Positions 50,269 to 59,061 of a stretch of 64,000 bases of DNA are shown here, piece by piece. The stretch's first letter is position 1. Each line of letters begins with the position of its first letter. Below the pieces are notes generated by a model, which was not told the origin of the DNA, ran no database searches, and was given only the letters and a program-made list of their open reading frames with translations. Where the stretch lies: assembly GCF_900106035.1 (NCBI RefSeq), contig NZ_FNUC01000004.1, positions 806,001 through 870,000 of the forward strand, in the 5' to 3' direction. The DNA comes from Jiangella alba. GTDB lineage: Bacteria; Actinomycetota; Actinomycetes; Jiangellales; Jiangellaceae. The translations under genes were made by a program, and so were the position numbers.

Positions 50269-50625
50269 CTACGCCTGGGTCAGGTCCTGGACGAAGACGA
50301 CGGTGTTCCCGGCCGGGTCGACCGCCTCGGCCGACTTCACGACTCCGTAGTCGGCCACCTCGCCCACGGCGACGCCCGCGGCCGCACAGGCCTCCCGCTG
50401 CACGTCGAGGTCCGCGACGCCGACGACGACGGTCGTGCGCCCGGACGCGCCGGGGTCGACGGACACCTGGATCCACGCGTTCGCGGCCAGCTGCCACTCG
50501 GCGACGCCGTCCATGGGCTCGACGTCGGGGCCGCGCCCGATCCACTTCCGGTACCAGGCGACGGCCGCCGGGTGATCGGTGACCGGCAACACGCCGACGA
50601 CGTTGAGCAGGTTGGTTTCGGACAT
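50269..50625 (-). CDS. VOC/glyoxalase-like protein
   Basis: 118 residues, one VOC module with two beta-alpha-beta-beta-beta units (VVGVLPVTDHPAAVAWYRKW, then VVVGVADLDVQREACAAAG and DPAGNTVVFVQDL). Some metal ligands are not conserved, so it may be a binding protein rather than an enzyme. Strong AAGGAG site before ATG 50625. It is 15 nt downstream of the YciI-like gene, both minus strand, and they probably form one operon with the AraC regulator upstream. Confidence 0.8.
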   Translation of the reverse strand: MSETNLLNVVGVLPVTDHPAAVAWYRKWIGRGPDVEPMDGVAEWQLAANAWIQVSVDPGASGRTTVVVGVADLDVQREACAAAGVAVGEVADYGVVKSAEAVDPAGNTVVFVQDLTQA

Positions 50626-50640
50626 GAGAATGGTGCTCCT

Positions 50641-50883
50641 TCAGGTTTCTGTCGTGCTGGTGGTCAGGTCGTCCGGAGGTTTCAGCGCCGGATCGACGGC
50701 GCCGGTGTTGATACCCACCAGGCGCCATTCGACGATGTCCGGCACGTAGTGTCCGTGCCGGACCAGCGGGTCCCTGCGCACCCAGTCCGCCGCCTCTCGC
50801 CGCGTGGGCGTGTGCAGCAGATACGCCGCCTCCGCACCGGCCACCGGGACGTCGAAATCGCCGCGGATTTCCACGCGCTCCAC
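50641..50883 (-). CDS. small YciI-like protein
   Basis: 80 residues from GTG 50883: VERVEIRGDFDVPVAGAEAA at the N-terminus, then YLLHTPTRREAADWVRRDPL and VRHGHYVPDIVEWRLVG. The DPLVRHG and VEWRLVG segments match the second half of YCII-related proteins, but the first half with the catalytic His-Asp is short, so this may be a truncated or divergent member. It sits between the AraC regulator and the VOC gene, all on the minus strand. Confidence 0.5.
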   Translation of the reverse strand: MERVEIRGDFDVPVAGAEAAYLLHTPTRREAADWVRRDPLVRHGHYVPDIVEWRLVGINTGAVDPALKPPDDLTTSTTET

Positions 50884-50927
50884 GGTAGGGACGCCGGTGG
50901 ACGGTGTCTTGGAGAAAAGTCCGCCGC

Positions 50928-51779
50928 TCAGTCGGTCAGGCTCGACGACTCCGGAAACGGGGTGGCGGCCAGGAAGCTGCGCGGCGATACGCCCGCGAAC
51001 TCGCGGAAGTCGGCGTTCATGTGCGAGTGGTCGTAGTAGCCGTACGCGAGCGCCGTCTGGCTCAGGCTTTCCTCGGTGCCGGGAAGCGCGGCCGCCAGCC
51101 GGCGGAACCGGACGATCCGGGAGAAGAGCTTGGGTTTCACGCCCACTTGGTGCTCGAACGCGGTGGCGAACCGCTTCGGGGAGGCGCCGACGCGGTCGAT
51201 GAGGCCGGCGATGGGCGTGGTGCCGCCGGTGCGCTCGATCTCGGCGACGGCGTAGGCCACGCTCGGGTCGGTGCGCGGGCCGTCGCCGAGCCGGTCGACG
51301 ATCCAGCGCTGCACGAGGCGCAGGCGCGCCTCGTCGGACCCGGCCGCGGCCAGGCGCTCGGTGAGCCGGCGCGTCTCCCCGCCGCCGATGACGTCGTGCA
51401 GGTCGACGGCGGCGCCGGTCAGCTCCTGCTGCGGCAGGCCGAAGAGGGCGAGCGCGCCCGCGGGACGCAGCCGCACGCCGAGCAGGCGCGACCTCGTGGC
51501 GGGGGTCTCGATCACCAGCGGCGCGACCAGGAGCCCGGTGAGCGACACCGGCGGACACGCGGCCGCGGGCTGTCCCTCAACGACGCGGAACGGTGCCGAC
51601 GGCTCGTCCAGCCGCACGATCAGGTCGAGCTCGCCCGTCGGGTAGTAGCGCTCGCGCCGGCTGAGGCGCCCGTCGAACAGCCAGATGGACTCGACCAGCC
51701 CGGCGAGCGCGCTGGGCCGGCAGGTGAGCTGCGTCCACGCGCCGAGCTCCGACTCCTCGCGCCGGGAGACGACGTCCAT
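50928..51779 (-). CDS. AraC-family transcriptional regulator
   Basis: 283 residues. The N-terminal DUF6597-like effector domain reads RRERYYPTGELDLIVRLDEP, and the C-terminal AraC HTH pair has IAGLIDRVGASPKRFATAFEHQVGVKPKLF and LSQTALAYGYYDHSHMNADFREFAGVSPRSF. It probably controls the VOC and YciI-like genes downstream. The start at 51779 lies 160 nt inside the end of the upstream glycosyltransferase frame. Confidence 0.85.
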   Translation of the reverse strand: MDVVSRREESELGAWTQLTCRPSALAGLVESIWLFDGRLSRRERYYPTGELDLIVRLDEPSAPFRVVEGQPAAACPPVSLTGLLVAPLVIETPATRSRLLGVRLRPAGALALFGLPQQELTGAAVDLHDVIGGGETRRLTERLAAAGSDEARLRLVQRWIVDRLGDGPRTDPSVAYAVAEIERTGGTTPIAGLIDRVGASPKRFATAFEHQVGVKPKLFSRIVRFRRLAAALPGTEESLSQTALAYGYYDHSHMNADFREFAGVSPRSFLAATPFPESSSLTD

Positions 51780-53383
51780 ACGGGCAGGCTACCCGGCATG
51801 GCCGGCCGGCCGGCCGACTCGATGCTCGACTCCTGGATCCCCGTCCCCGCGCAGGGATCCGGCGGTTCCGTCCGGTCGAGGCCGCGGCGCAGCCAGACCG
51901 GGTGGTCGCAGACGGTCGCGAACCTGACGTAGTCCGTGGCGAGCGCCCGCGCGACGCGGTGGGCGTCCAGGTCCCACGTCCGCAGCGCGTCCCACCCGAC
52001 GACCCAGGTCGGGGCGCGACGCGGATCGGTCAGCGTCGCGGCGAGCAGGGTGAGCTGCGGGTCGAGGGTCCGGACCGGGAGGCTCCACGCGTACGGGTAG
52101 GCGGGGCGAAGGCCCGACGCGTTCACGACGTTCGCATGGGTGTAGAGCACCGCCACGGAGTCGCCGCGCTCCGCGGCCCGCTCCAGCCACTCACCGGTGG
52201 CCTGCACGGTGTTCTCCCTGGTCACCTGGACGGCGGCCGCGGGCGAAACGATCAGGGTCGCGACGACGGGAACGACGACGAACAGCCGCACCAGCCATCG
52301 GCCGCGGCCCGGCTGCACCGCGAGCACCCCGGCCGCCAGCGCCAGCATGGGGGCGAGGCCGATGAGGTAGTGCGGCGAGTAGTTCCCGCCGAGCGCCACG
52401 CCCGCGACCTCGACGAGCCCGGCGGCCGCGCACGCCAGGAACAGCGGCGAGCACCGCCGGACCTGCCGTCGGCCCGCGACGACAACGGCGATCGCGAGCG
52501 TCACGATGCCGCTGAGCAGCGCGATGCCCAGCAGCTCGCGCAGGCGGCTGTCCGGCCCGGCGTACGCCGACCGCGCGATCACCATCGACGCGTCCACCCG
52601 GAAGCCGTACATGGCGTAGACGAGGTCGCCGAGCCCGGTGTGCGTGTACGCCCACCCGGCGGCGGCCGCCACCGGCAGCGCGAACCCGGCCCCCGCGGCG
52701 CCCGCGACGGCCAGCAGCCGGCGGCGCCGCACGCGCCCCGTCAGGCCCTCCGCGAGCCCGAGCACCAGCAGGAAGACGGCCGCGTCCGCGAAGTTCTGCT
52801 TCGCCAGCATGGCCGCCGCGGCGGCGGTCCCGGCCAGCGCGCCCAGCGCCACCGCGGACCGGTACGACACCCGTCCGCGGACCGCGTGGATCCCCGCGGC
52901 GACGCCGGCCATCGTCCACGTCGCCGCCACCAGCTCGCCGTTCAGCGCGAACGTCTGCGTCAGCGGGCTGTTCATCAGGAAGAACGCCGCCCACGCCGAC
53001 CACGTGGCGGCACGCGCGCCGCGGGCGGCCCACCCGGCCCAGCCCGCCGCCAGGACGAAGGCCGCCGCCAGCAGACCCGCGACGATGCGCACCCCGTACG
53101 GGCCGAGCAGGTTCGCGACCCAGAACGTGGCGATCAGCCCCGGCGGGCGGTCGACCCACTGCGGGCCGTACAGGTACTCGCCGCCGCTGCCCCACCAGCG
53201 CGCCACCATCGCCAGCCCGCCCTCGTCGGACAGCAGCGGGCCGGTCACGTAGAGCAGGTGCAGGGCGAGCGTGAGCAGGCCGGCGAGCGCGACGGCGGGG
53301 CCGGCCGGACGCCCGGCGCCGGCTCCCTCGCGCGCCGGCCGCGGCGTCACCTCAGCCGTGCCGACGACACGCTCAGTGACCAC
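51620..53383 (-). CDS. membrane glycosyltransferase-like protein (GT39/ArnT type)
   Basis: 587 residues with about eleven membrane helices. GPLLSDEGGLAMVARWWGSG near residue 50 and YGPQWVDRPPGLIATFW (the acidic-loop and Pro-Pro-Gly motif) are characteristic of GT-C polyprenyl-phosphate mannosyltransferases such as ArnT and PMT. A C-terminal extracytoplasmic domain with VAVLYTHANVVNASGL and WVVGWDALRTWD follows. The last 53 residues (Ser/Arg/Gly-rich) overlap the AraC gene in another frame, so the original stop may have been lost. GTG 53383. Confidence 0.75.
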   Translation of the reverse strand: MVTERVVGTAEVTPRPAREGAGAGRPAGPAVALAGLLTLALHLLYVTGPLLSDEGGLAMVARWWGSGGEYLYGPQWVDRPPGLIATFWVANLLGPYGVRIVAGLLAAAFVLAAGWAGWAARGARAATWSAWAAFFLMNSPLTQTFALNGELVAATWTMAGVAAGIHAVRGRVSYRSAVALGALAGTAAAAAMLAKQNFADAAVFLLVLGLAEGLTGRVRRRRLLAVAGAAGAGFALPVAAAAGWAYTHTGLGDLVYAMYGFRVDASMVIARSAYAGPDSRLRELLGIALLSGIVTLAIAVVVAGRRQVRRCSPLFLACAAAGLVEVAGVALGGNYSPHYLIGLAPMLALAAGVLAVQPGRGRWLVRLFVVVPVVATLIVSPAAAVQVTRENTVQATGEWLERAAERGDSVAVLYTHANVVNASGLRPAYPYAWSLPVRTLDPQLTLLAATLTDPRRAPTWVVGWDALRTWDLDAHRVARALATDYVRFATVCDHPVWLRRGLDRTEPPDPCAGTGIQESSIESAGRPAMPGSLPVWTSSPGARSRSSARGRSSPAGPARSPGWSSPSGCSTGASAGASATTRRASST

Positions 53384-53463
53384 GATGACCCCGATACCCA
53401 CCGTAGCCGCGCGCGGGCGTCCGTCGTCCCGGAAAACGCCGGTGCCTCGTCTAGGCTCGAGGT

Positions 53464-54261
53464 ATGCCGGACACGCAGTACGAAGACCTGCTCCGCCACG
53501 TGCTCGACACCGGCGCCCGCAAGGGCGACCGCACGGGCACGGGCACGCGGTCGGTCTTCGGGCATCAGCTGCGCTACCCACTGGCCGACGGCTTCCCGCT
53601 CGTCACCACGAAGAAGGTGCACTTCCGCTCCATCGCGTACGAGCTGCTGTGGTTCCTGCGCGGCGACTCCAACGTCACCTGGCTGCGCGACAACGGCGTC
53701 ACCATCTGGGACGAGTGGGCCGCGCCCGACGGCGACCTCGGCCCGGTCTACGGCGTGCAGTGGCGCTCGTGGCCGACGCCCGGCGGCGGGCACGTCGACC
53801 AGATCAGCGAGGTGCTGCGCACGCTGCGCGAGAACCCCGATTCGCGGCGCATCATCGTGTCCGCCTGGAACGTCGCCGACATCCCGCGCATGGCGCTGCC
53901 GCCGTGCCACGCGCTCTTCCAGTTCCACGTCGCCGACGGCAAACTCTCCTGCCAGCTGTACCAGCGCAGTGCCGACCTCTTCCTCGGCGTGCCGTTCAAC
54001 ATCGCCAGCTACGCGCTGCTGACGCACATGATCGCCGCCCAGGTGGGCCTCGGCGTCGGCGACTTCATCTGGACCGGCGGCGACTGCCACATCTACGACA
54101 ACCACGAAGAGCAGGTCCGCACCCAGCTGGCCCGCGAGGCGCGGCCGTTCCCGACCCTGGGTCTGAAGCCGGCGGACAGCCTGTTCGACTACACCTACGA
54201 ACACTTCACGCTCGACGGCTACGACCCGCACCCCGGCATCAAGGCGCCGGTGGCGGTGTGA
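53464..54261 (+). CDS. thyA: thymidylate synthase
   Basis: 265 residues, the standard length. [19 protein letters not shown], the catalytic Cys 148 in [30 protein letters not shown] and the HIYDNHEEQ dUMP-binding His are all present. It methylates dUMP using methylene-THF in the cytoplasm. The next gene, dihydrofolate reductase, overlaps its stop (GTGA), giving the usual recycling pair. Divergent from the glycosyltransferase with 80 nt between. Confidence 0.96.
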   Translation: MPDTQYEDLLRHVLDTGARKGDRTGTGTRSVFGHQLRYPLADGFPLVTTKKVHFRSIAYELLWFLRGDSNVTWLRDNGVTIWDEWAAPDGDLGPVYGVQWRSWPTPGGGHVDQISEVLRTLRENPDSRRIIVSAWNVADIPRMALPPCHALFQFHVADGKLSCQLYQRSADLFLGVPFNIASYALLTHMIAAQVGLGVGDFIWTGGDCHIYDNHEEQVRTQLAREARPFPTLGLKPADSLFDYTYEHFTLDGYDPHPGIKAPVAV

Positions 54262-54716
54262 TCGGGCTCGTCTGGGCGCAGTCCGCCAACGGCGTCATCG
54301 GCCGCGACGGCACGCTGCCGTGGCACCTGCCGGAGGACATGAAGCACTTCCGCACCCTGACCGCGGGCGCGACCGTGCTGATGGGCCGCCGCACCTGGGA
54401 GTCGCTGCCGCCCCGGTTCCGTCCGCTGCCGGGCCGGCGCAACCTCGTGCTGTCGCGCACGCCGCAGGAGGGCGTCGAGACCTTCACCGACCTGTCGGCG
54501 GCACTCGCCGCGGCGACCGGGGACGTGTGGGTGATGGGCGGCGAGGCGGTGTACCGGGCGGCGCTGCCGCTGGCGGACCGCGTCGTGGTCACCGAGCTGC
54601 GCGAGTCCTTCGACGGCGACACCCTCGCCCCGGACGTCGGCCGCCCGCCCGACTCCGTCGGCCCCTGGCACGAGTCGTCGAACGGTTTGCACTACCGGCT
54701 GCTGACCTGGGGCTGA
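54258..54716 (+). CDS. folA: dihydrofolate reductase
   Basis: 152 residues. [21 protein letters not shown] at the start, [10 protein letters not shown] with the active-site Asp 27, [11 protein letters not shown] (NADPH) and [15 protein letters not shown] near 94-108. It reduces dihydrofolate formed by ThyA. GTG 54258 is coupled to the thyA stop. The strand ends 40 nt before the convergent regulator gene. Confidence 0.95.
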   Translation: MIGLVWAQSANGVIGRDGTLPWHLPEDMKHFRTLTAGATVLMGRRTWESLPPRFRPLPGRRNLVLSRTPQEGVETFTDLSAALAAATGDVWVMGGEAVYRAALPLADRVVVTELRESFDGDTLAPDVGRPPDSVGPWHESSNGLHYRLLTWG

Positions 54717-54721
54717 GCCCG

Positions 54722-54778
54722 TCAGGCCGAGACCACCGTGCCCAGCCACACGAACGTCACGGCGGCGGTCGTCGCCAT
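54722..54778 (-). pseudogene. 18-codon remnant of a membrane protein gene
   Basis: ATG 54778 gives MATTAAVTFVWLGTVVSA and stops. The hydrophobic start looks like the first helix of a membrane protein of the kind often found after such HTH regulators; the rest is missing and the dfr gene end follows. It overlaps the end of the SufR-like gene by 22 nt. Possibly a genuine micropeptide, but a truncated gene is more likely. Confidence 0.35.
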
Positions 54779-55419
54779 GGCCCCGGTCCGAGCTGGGCGA
54801 CGCACAGGTCCGGTTCGACGAACGGGTCCAGGCGCTCGACCGTCGTGCCCGCGTCCCAGGCGGCGAGCGCGCCGCGCATGAGACCGAGGTGCACCGGGCA
54901 GACCACGTCGGCGCCGGTCTCGGCGAGTTCGAGGAACGGGCAGTGCCGCAAGCCGATCTGCTCCTGCCCGTCGGCGATGCGGCGCTCCGGTGCGAAGCCC
55001 AGACCGTCGAGCAGCTCGACCAGCCGGTCGACGGGCGCCGCCGGCTCCGCTGCTTCGCTCATGGCGAGGTGTTCTCCCCACACTCGGCCCGCCTCGGCCG
55101 CACGCGAGCGGGCGTCCGGTGTCGCCAGCAGCTGCTGCGCCAGGATCTCGGCGAGCAGCCGGTAGTGCCTGGGGCCGGTCGGGTCCATCGCCCGCACGGC
55201 GCGGTAGAGCAGCGGCGGCCGGCCGGGTGAGTGTCGTTCGGGTCGCACCAGCTCGACCTGACCGCTCGCGGTGAGCGTGTTCAGGTGGAAGCGGACGGTG
55301 TTCGGGTGCACGCCCAGCCGGTCGGCGATGGAGGCGATGCCCAACGGCGCGTCCGCCTCCTTCACCACCCGCAGCACGTCGAGGCGACGCCCCTGCGGCG
55401 GGTCGTGGGCCGAGCTCAC
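54757..55419 (-). CDS. SufR/DeoR-like HTH regulator with C-terminal cysteines
   Basis: 220 residues. An ArsR-like winged helix (VLRVVKEADAPLGIASIADR, then LGVHPNTVRFHLNTLTASGQ, residues 12-65) is followed by a helical middle and a C-terminal domain with HCPFLELAE, VVCPVHLGLMRGAL and DLCVAQL. The three Cys and the CPVH motif resemble iron-sulfur-binding SufR-type regulators. GTG 55419 overlaps the DUF488 stop (GTGA). It ends the three-gene operon; the long palindrome at 56148 heading the operon contains ACACAAC-N5-GTTGTGA, close to known SufR-type sites. Confidence 0.78.
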   Translation of the reverse strand: MSSAHDPPQGRRLDVLRVVKEADAPLGIASIADRLGVHPNTVRFHLNTLTASGQVELVRPERHSPGRPPLLYRAVRAMDPTGPRHYRLLAEILAQQLLATPDARSRAAEAGRVWGEHLAMSEAAEPAAPVDRLVELLDGLGFAPERRIADGQEQIGLRHCPFLELAETGADVVCPVHLGLMRGALAAWDAGTTVERLDPFVEPDLCVAQLGPGPWRRPPP

Positions 55420-55775
55420 GGGGCTTCTGCCAGCAGCCGGGCCAACACCGTCAGATGACTGAGCTGTACCTCGCGCGTGGCCGTCACCAGCGTCGTCGGG
55501 CCCGCCGCCACGAACGCCGCCACCTCGGCGAGCGCGGCTGCGCCACTGCCGTCGGCCAGTTCGAGCTCGTAGCGGTGCGCGAACTCGTCGTACCGCTCGG
55601 GCCGGTGGTCGTACCAGCGCCGCAGCTGCGTCGACGGCGCGACCTCGGGGATCCAGCGGTCGATCCTGGGGTCGTCGCGCCGCACGCCGCGCGGCCACAG
55701 CCGGTCGACGAGGACCCGCCGGCCCCGCCCGTCCGGTTCGTCGTAGACCCGGCCGATCCGCACGCTCGTGGTCAT
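55416..55775 (-). CDS. DUF488-family protein
   Basis: 119 residues. RIGRVYDEPDGRGRRVLVDR, then LWPRGVRRDDPRIDRWIPEVAPS and LRRWYDHRPERYDEFAHRY, are the diagnostic motifs of short DUF488 (YeaO-like) proteins. Function unknown; often near stress or heme/iron genes. Its start overlaps the cupin gene stop and its stop overlaps the next start. Confidence 0.87.
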   Translation of the reverse strand: MTTSVRIGRVYDEPDGRGRRVLVDRLWPRGVRRDDPRIDRWIPEVAPSTQLRRWYDHRPERYDEFAHRYELELADGSGAAALAEVAAFVAAGPTTLVTATREVQLSHLTVLARLLAEAP

Positions 55776-56143
55776 GGGACCGTCCGGGCCGGGGCCGTCA
55801 CGACCGTCAGCAGGACGACGGAATCCTCGGCCGCGGCCAGGCTGTGCCGCTCGGGCGGGATGATCAGGTGGTCACCCGCGCTCGCCTCCGCGGACCGGTC
55901 GCCCGCGGCCAGCCGGACCCGTCCGACCAGCACCTGCAGAGTCGCCTCGCCCGGACTCTCGTGCTCGTCGAGGGCCCGGCCGGCGAGCAGCGCCAGCACG
56001 GTCTGACGCAGGACGTGTCCGTGACCTCCGTGGATGGTGCGCGCGCTCCGGCCGCTCGTCGCCGCGCGAGCCGCGGCCAGTTGCTCGTCGGCCACGCCGG
56101 CCAACGCCAGCGTGGTGCTCGCGACGCCGTGCTCAGCTGTCAT
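55772..56143 (-). CDS. single-domain cupin
   Basis: 123 residues, one cupin barrel: ALDEHESPGEATLQVLVGRV (metal His and Glu) and GDHLIIPPERHSLAAAEDSV. The N-terminal LAGVADEQLAAARAATSGRSA helix is specific to a small actinobacterial group. First gene of the operon with DUF488 and the SufR-like regulator; the start is 4 nt from the long palindrome. Possibly a redox or metabolite sensor; function unknown. Confidence 0.82.
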   Translation of the reverse strand: MTAEHGVASTTLALAGVADEQLAAARAATSGRSARTIHGGHGHVLRQTVLALLAGRALDEHESPGEATLQVLVGRVRLAAGDRSAEASAGDHLIIPPERHSLAAAEDSVVLLTVVTAPARTVP

Positions 56144-56147
56144 GCCG

Positions 56148-56182
56148 CCGAGTTTACACAACCCATCGTTGTGAAAACTCGG
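56148..56182. promoter_or_regulatory. 35-bp operator-like palindrome heading the cupin-DUF488-regulator operon
   Basis: CCGAGTTTACACAAC-CCATC-GTTGTGAAAACTCGG, two 15-nt arms with one mismatch, immediately upstream of the cupin ATG (56143). The inner CACAAC-N5-GTTGTG is like SufR-type operators. Length suggests strong repressor binding, or an RNA hairpin at the start of the message. Confidence 0.6.
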
Positions 56183-56280
56183 CGGGCGGCCGAGGCCGGC
56201 GACGGCTACCCAAATGGGCAACAGGAGACCGTCGCGGCCCCGGCCTGGGTGAGTACTCGGCGCGGCTGCCACCAGAGGAA

Positions 56281-56415
56281 TCAGCCCGTCGCGCCTTTCC
56301 GCGGCTTGATGAACGGCGTGCCTTCGCTCTTTTCGCGCTTGGCCGCTCGCTTTTCTTTCAGCGTCAGTTTCGCGGGCTTTTTGGTGTTGGCTCCGCGTGG
56401 CGTTTTCCCAGCCAT
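56281..56415 (-). CDS. small basic protein, 44 aa
   Basis: MAGKTPRGANTKKPAKLTLK, then EKRAAKREKSEGTPFIKPRK at the end. Very Lys/Arg-rich, no hydrophobic core; resembles short basic actinobacterial proteins that may bind nucleic acid. AT-richer codons than its neighbours. Start ATG 56415, stop at 56281. Gene status supported by length, clean start and stop and the conserved-looking KPRKG end. Confidence 0.6.
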   Translation of the reverse strand: MAGKTPRGANTKKPAKLTLKEKRAAKREKSEGTPFIKPRKGATG

Positions 56416-56525
56416 TTCCACTCGCTTCCCCTCGTCGGTTGGCGGGTTCATCCCGACCATAGCCCACGTGTCGAGAAAAGGCCATTTCCATTCTGCTCAG
56501 AGAAAAAGGCCGCAAAAAGGCGGGG

Positions 56526-56831
56526 CTACACGCCGGCGCAGCGGACGCAGACACTCGTCCAGGGACGCAGTTCGAGGCGTTCCGCCGGAATGCGTTTCCG
56601 ACAGCGTTCACACAGACCGAACGTGCCGTCCGCCAGCCGTCGCCGGGCGGCCCGGATCTCGGCCAGGATCCGTGCGACCGTCTGCCGGTGCGCCGAGGCC
56701 GGGGTCGGATCTCCGTCGCGCGGCGGCGGCAGGTCGTCGAGCTGACGTTGCCGGCTGGCCTCGGCGTCCTTCAACACCATGTCGATGCTGTGCCGAACGT
56801 CGGCAGGGGATTCTTGGGTGTGGGTGTTCAT
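56526..56831 (-). CDS. TraR/DksA-type zinc-finger protein
   Basis: 101 residues. A helical coiled-coil N-terminus is followed by a four-Cys zinc site C74-x2-C77 and C95-x2-C98 (GLCERCRKRIPAERLELRP then CVRCAG), with the GTFGLCERC motif diagnostic of the DksA/TraR family. These bind the RNA polymerase secondary channel or remain as small zinc proteins. ATG 56831 is preferred to the in-frame 56882. It may be under stress control. Confidence 0.85.
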   Translation of the reverse strand: MNTHTQESPADVRHSIDMVLKDAEASRQRQLDDLPPPRDGDPTPASAHRQTVARILAEIRAARRRLADGTFGLCERCRKRIPAERLELRPWTSVCVRCAGV

Positions 56832-56921
56832 GTCCTGTCCTCGGCTTCTGTCACGGCGCGCCACCGGGGCGCGCACGGCCACCGTGCGCCTTCACCAGGG
56901 CGGCACGGTTACGGGGCAGGA

Positions 56922-57080
56922 CTACGGCGGCGGAGCGCGGTCGACGCTGCGACGCAGGACGTCGAGGCCGCGCATGCCGCGAGCCGACTGGGCCAGCTCG
57001 AGCGCCAGCAGCGCGGCTCCCGACGGCACGTGGGCGGGCTCGGCCGAAGCCTTCTGCGCCGACGCCCACGTGTGGATCAT
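56922..57080 (-). CDS. possible small protein, 52 aa
   Basis: MIHTWASAQKASAEPAHVPS, then a helix GAALLALELAQSARGMRGLD and a basic Pro-rich end. No clear ribosome site and no recognised domain; it fills the gap between the zinc-finger gene and ctaD. Codon third-position bias fits a gene, but it may be chance. Confidence 0.3.
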   Translation of the reverse strand: MIHTWASAQKASAEPAHVPSGAALLALELAQSARGMRGLDVLRRSVDRAPPP

Positions 57081-57135
57081 GTTTCGACCATAGCAACGAA
57101 ACCCGACGTCAGCCAGCCGCGAAGCGCGGACGTCC

Positions 57136-58878
57136 TCAGGCCGTGTCAGGGTTCTCCCCGTCGGGCCCCGCGACGTCGGGTGGGCCGAGTGTCTGGGTGA
57201 GTGGCCCCGCACGCGTGGGCTCCCGCTCCGCCAGCCCGGCGGCCTCGGGGAACTTGAGGTCGAACGCCGGCCGCTCGCTGCGCACCCGCGGCAGCGAGGT
57301 GAAGTTGTGCCGGGGCGGCGGGCAGGAGGTGGCCCACTCCAGCGAGTTGCCGAACCCCCACGGATCGTCGACCTCGACCTTCGGCGCGAGTCGGCTCTGC
57401 CAGACGTTCCACAGGAACGGCAGGGTCGACGCGGCCAGGACGAACGCGAACACCGACGAGAACTGGTTGAGGAAGGTGAAGCCGTCCTCGGGCGCGTAGT
57501 CGGAATACCGACGCGGGAAGCCCTCGACGCCGAGCCAGTGCTGCACCATGAAGGTGCCGTGGAAGCCGATGAACAGCAGCCAGAAATGGATCTTGCCGAG
57601 ACGTTCGTTCAGCATGCGTCCGGTGAACTTGGGCCACCAGAAATAGAACCCGGAGAACATCGCGAACACGACGGTGCCGAACACCACGTAATGGAAGTGC
57701 GCCACCACGAAATAGGTGTCGGACACCTGGAAGTCCAGCGGCGGCGACGCCAGGATGACACCGGTCATCCCACCGAACAGGAACGTCACGAGGAACCCGA
57801 GCGCGAACAGCATGGGCGTCTCGAACGTGATGGACCCGCGCCACATGGTGCCGATCCAGGCGAAGAACTTCAGCCCGGTCGGGATGGCGATGAGCATGGT
57901 CATCGCCGCGAAGAAGGGCAGATTGACCGCCCCCGTGACGTACATGTGGTGCGCCCACACCGACACCGACAGCATGGCGATGAACAGCGTGGCGAACACC
58001 AGGCCCTTGTAACCGAACAAGGGTTTTCGGCTGAAGACCGGTATGACCTCGGTGATGATGCCGAAGAACGGCAACGCGATGATGTAGACCTCGGGATGGC
58101 CGAAGAACCAGAACAGGTGCTGCCACAGCACCGCGCCGCCCACCGTCGGGTCGTAGATGTGGGTATCCAGCGTCCTGTCGGCGAGCATCGCGAACAGCGC
58201 GGCCGCGAGCAGCGGGAACGCGATCAGCACCATGATGGACGTCACCAGGATGTTCCACGTGAAGATCGGCATCCGGAACATCGTCATGCCCGGCGCGCGC
58301 AAGCACACGATGGTGGTGATGAAGTTGACGGCGCCGAAGATGGTGCCGAAACCGCTCATCGCCAGGCCGGCGACCCACAGATCGCCGCCGATACTCGGGC
58401 TGTAGACGGTGTTGTGCAACGGCGCGTAGGCGAACCAGCCGAAGTCGGCCGCACCGCCCGGCGTGATGAACCCGGCGCAGACGATCAGCCCGCCGAACAC
58501 GAACAGGTAGAAGCTGAACATGTTCAGCCGCGGGAACGCGACGTCGGGCGCCCCCATCTGCAACGGCACGATGATGTTGCCGAACCCGATGAACAACGGG
58601 GTCGCGAACAGCAACAGCATGAGCGTGCCGTGCATGGTGAACAGCTGGTTGTACATCTCGTCGCTGACCACCTGACGCCCGGGCGAGAACAACTCCGCGC
58701 GGATGAGCAGCGCCAGCACCCCGGCGAACAGGAAGAACCCGAACGACGCGATCAGGTACATGTACCCGATGATCTTGTGGTCGGTGGACGTCATCCACCG
58801 CACCACCACGTTGCCTTTCCGCCTGGGCCTGACAACCCCGTCGCGTGCGGCGGCGGTGCGCTCCAGAAACGTGGTCAC
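57136..58878 (-). CDS. ctaD: cytochrome c oxidase subunit I (aa3 type)
   Basis: 580 residues, twelve membrane helices. [12 protein letters not shown] with the low-spin heme His, [14 protein letters not shown] with CuB His and the His-Tyr crosslink, VWAHHMY with the two further CuB His, and [12 protein letters not shown] with the two heme a3/low-spin His are present. It reduces oxygen at the membrane. No ctaC, ctaE or ctaF is adjacent, so this is a stand-alone copy, probably one of two ctaD paralogues in the genome. Its C-terminal tail (about 25 residues) is rich in Pro and Glu and more variable. Confidence 0.96.
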   Translation of the reverse strand: MTTFLERTAAARDGVVRPRRKGNVVVRWMTSTDHKIIGYMYLIASFGFFLFAGVLALLIRAELFSPGRQVVSDEMYNQLFTMHGTLMLLLFATPLFIGFGNIIVPLQMGAPDVAFPRLNMFSFYLFVFGGLIVCAGFITPGGAADFGWFAYAPLHNTVYSPSIGGDLWVAGLAMSGFGTIFGAVNFITTIVCLRAPGMTMFRMPIFTWNILVTSIMVLIAFPLLAAALFAMLADRTLDTHIYDPTVGGAVLWQHLFWFFGHPEVYIIALPFFGIITEVIPVFSRKPLFGYKGLVFATLFIAMLSVSVWAHHMYVTGAVNLPFFAAMTMLIAIPTGLKFFAWIGTMWRGSITFETPMLFALGFLVTFLFGGMTGVILASPPLDFQVSDTYFVVAHFHYVVFGTVVFAMFSGFYFWWPKFTGRMLNERLGKIHFWLLFIGFHGTFMVQHWLGVEGFPRRYSDYAPEDGFTFLNQFSSVFAFVLAASTLPFLWNVWQSRLAPKVEVDDPWGFGNSLEWATSCPPPRHNFTSLPRVRSERPAFDLKFPEAAGLAEREPTRAGPLTQTLGPPDVAGPDGENPDTA

Positions 58879-59061
58879 CGGTCACCTCCGGTATCGCCGA
58901 GCGACCCCCCGTCGCCGACCGGCATGACCTGAGATCTCGATCAGCCCGTCAGCACATCGTCGCCAATTCCCCATTCTGCGACCGGTACTCCCCGTCCACC
59001 ACCCTTCCGGCGACGCGGAGTTGTCGAACGCCATCGCTCACGGCCGGACACCTGGACAACG
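58879..59061. other. intergenic gap between ctaD start and LysR end
   Basis: 183 nt. It must hold the ctaD promoter; I see no convincing palindrome, hairpin or small gene in it. Confidence 0.5.
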
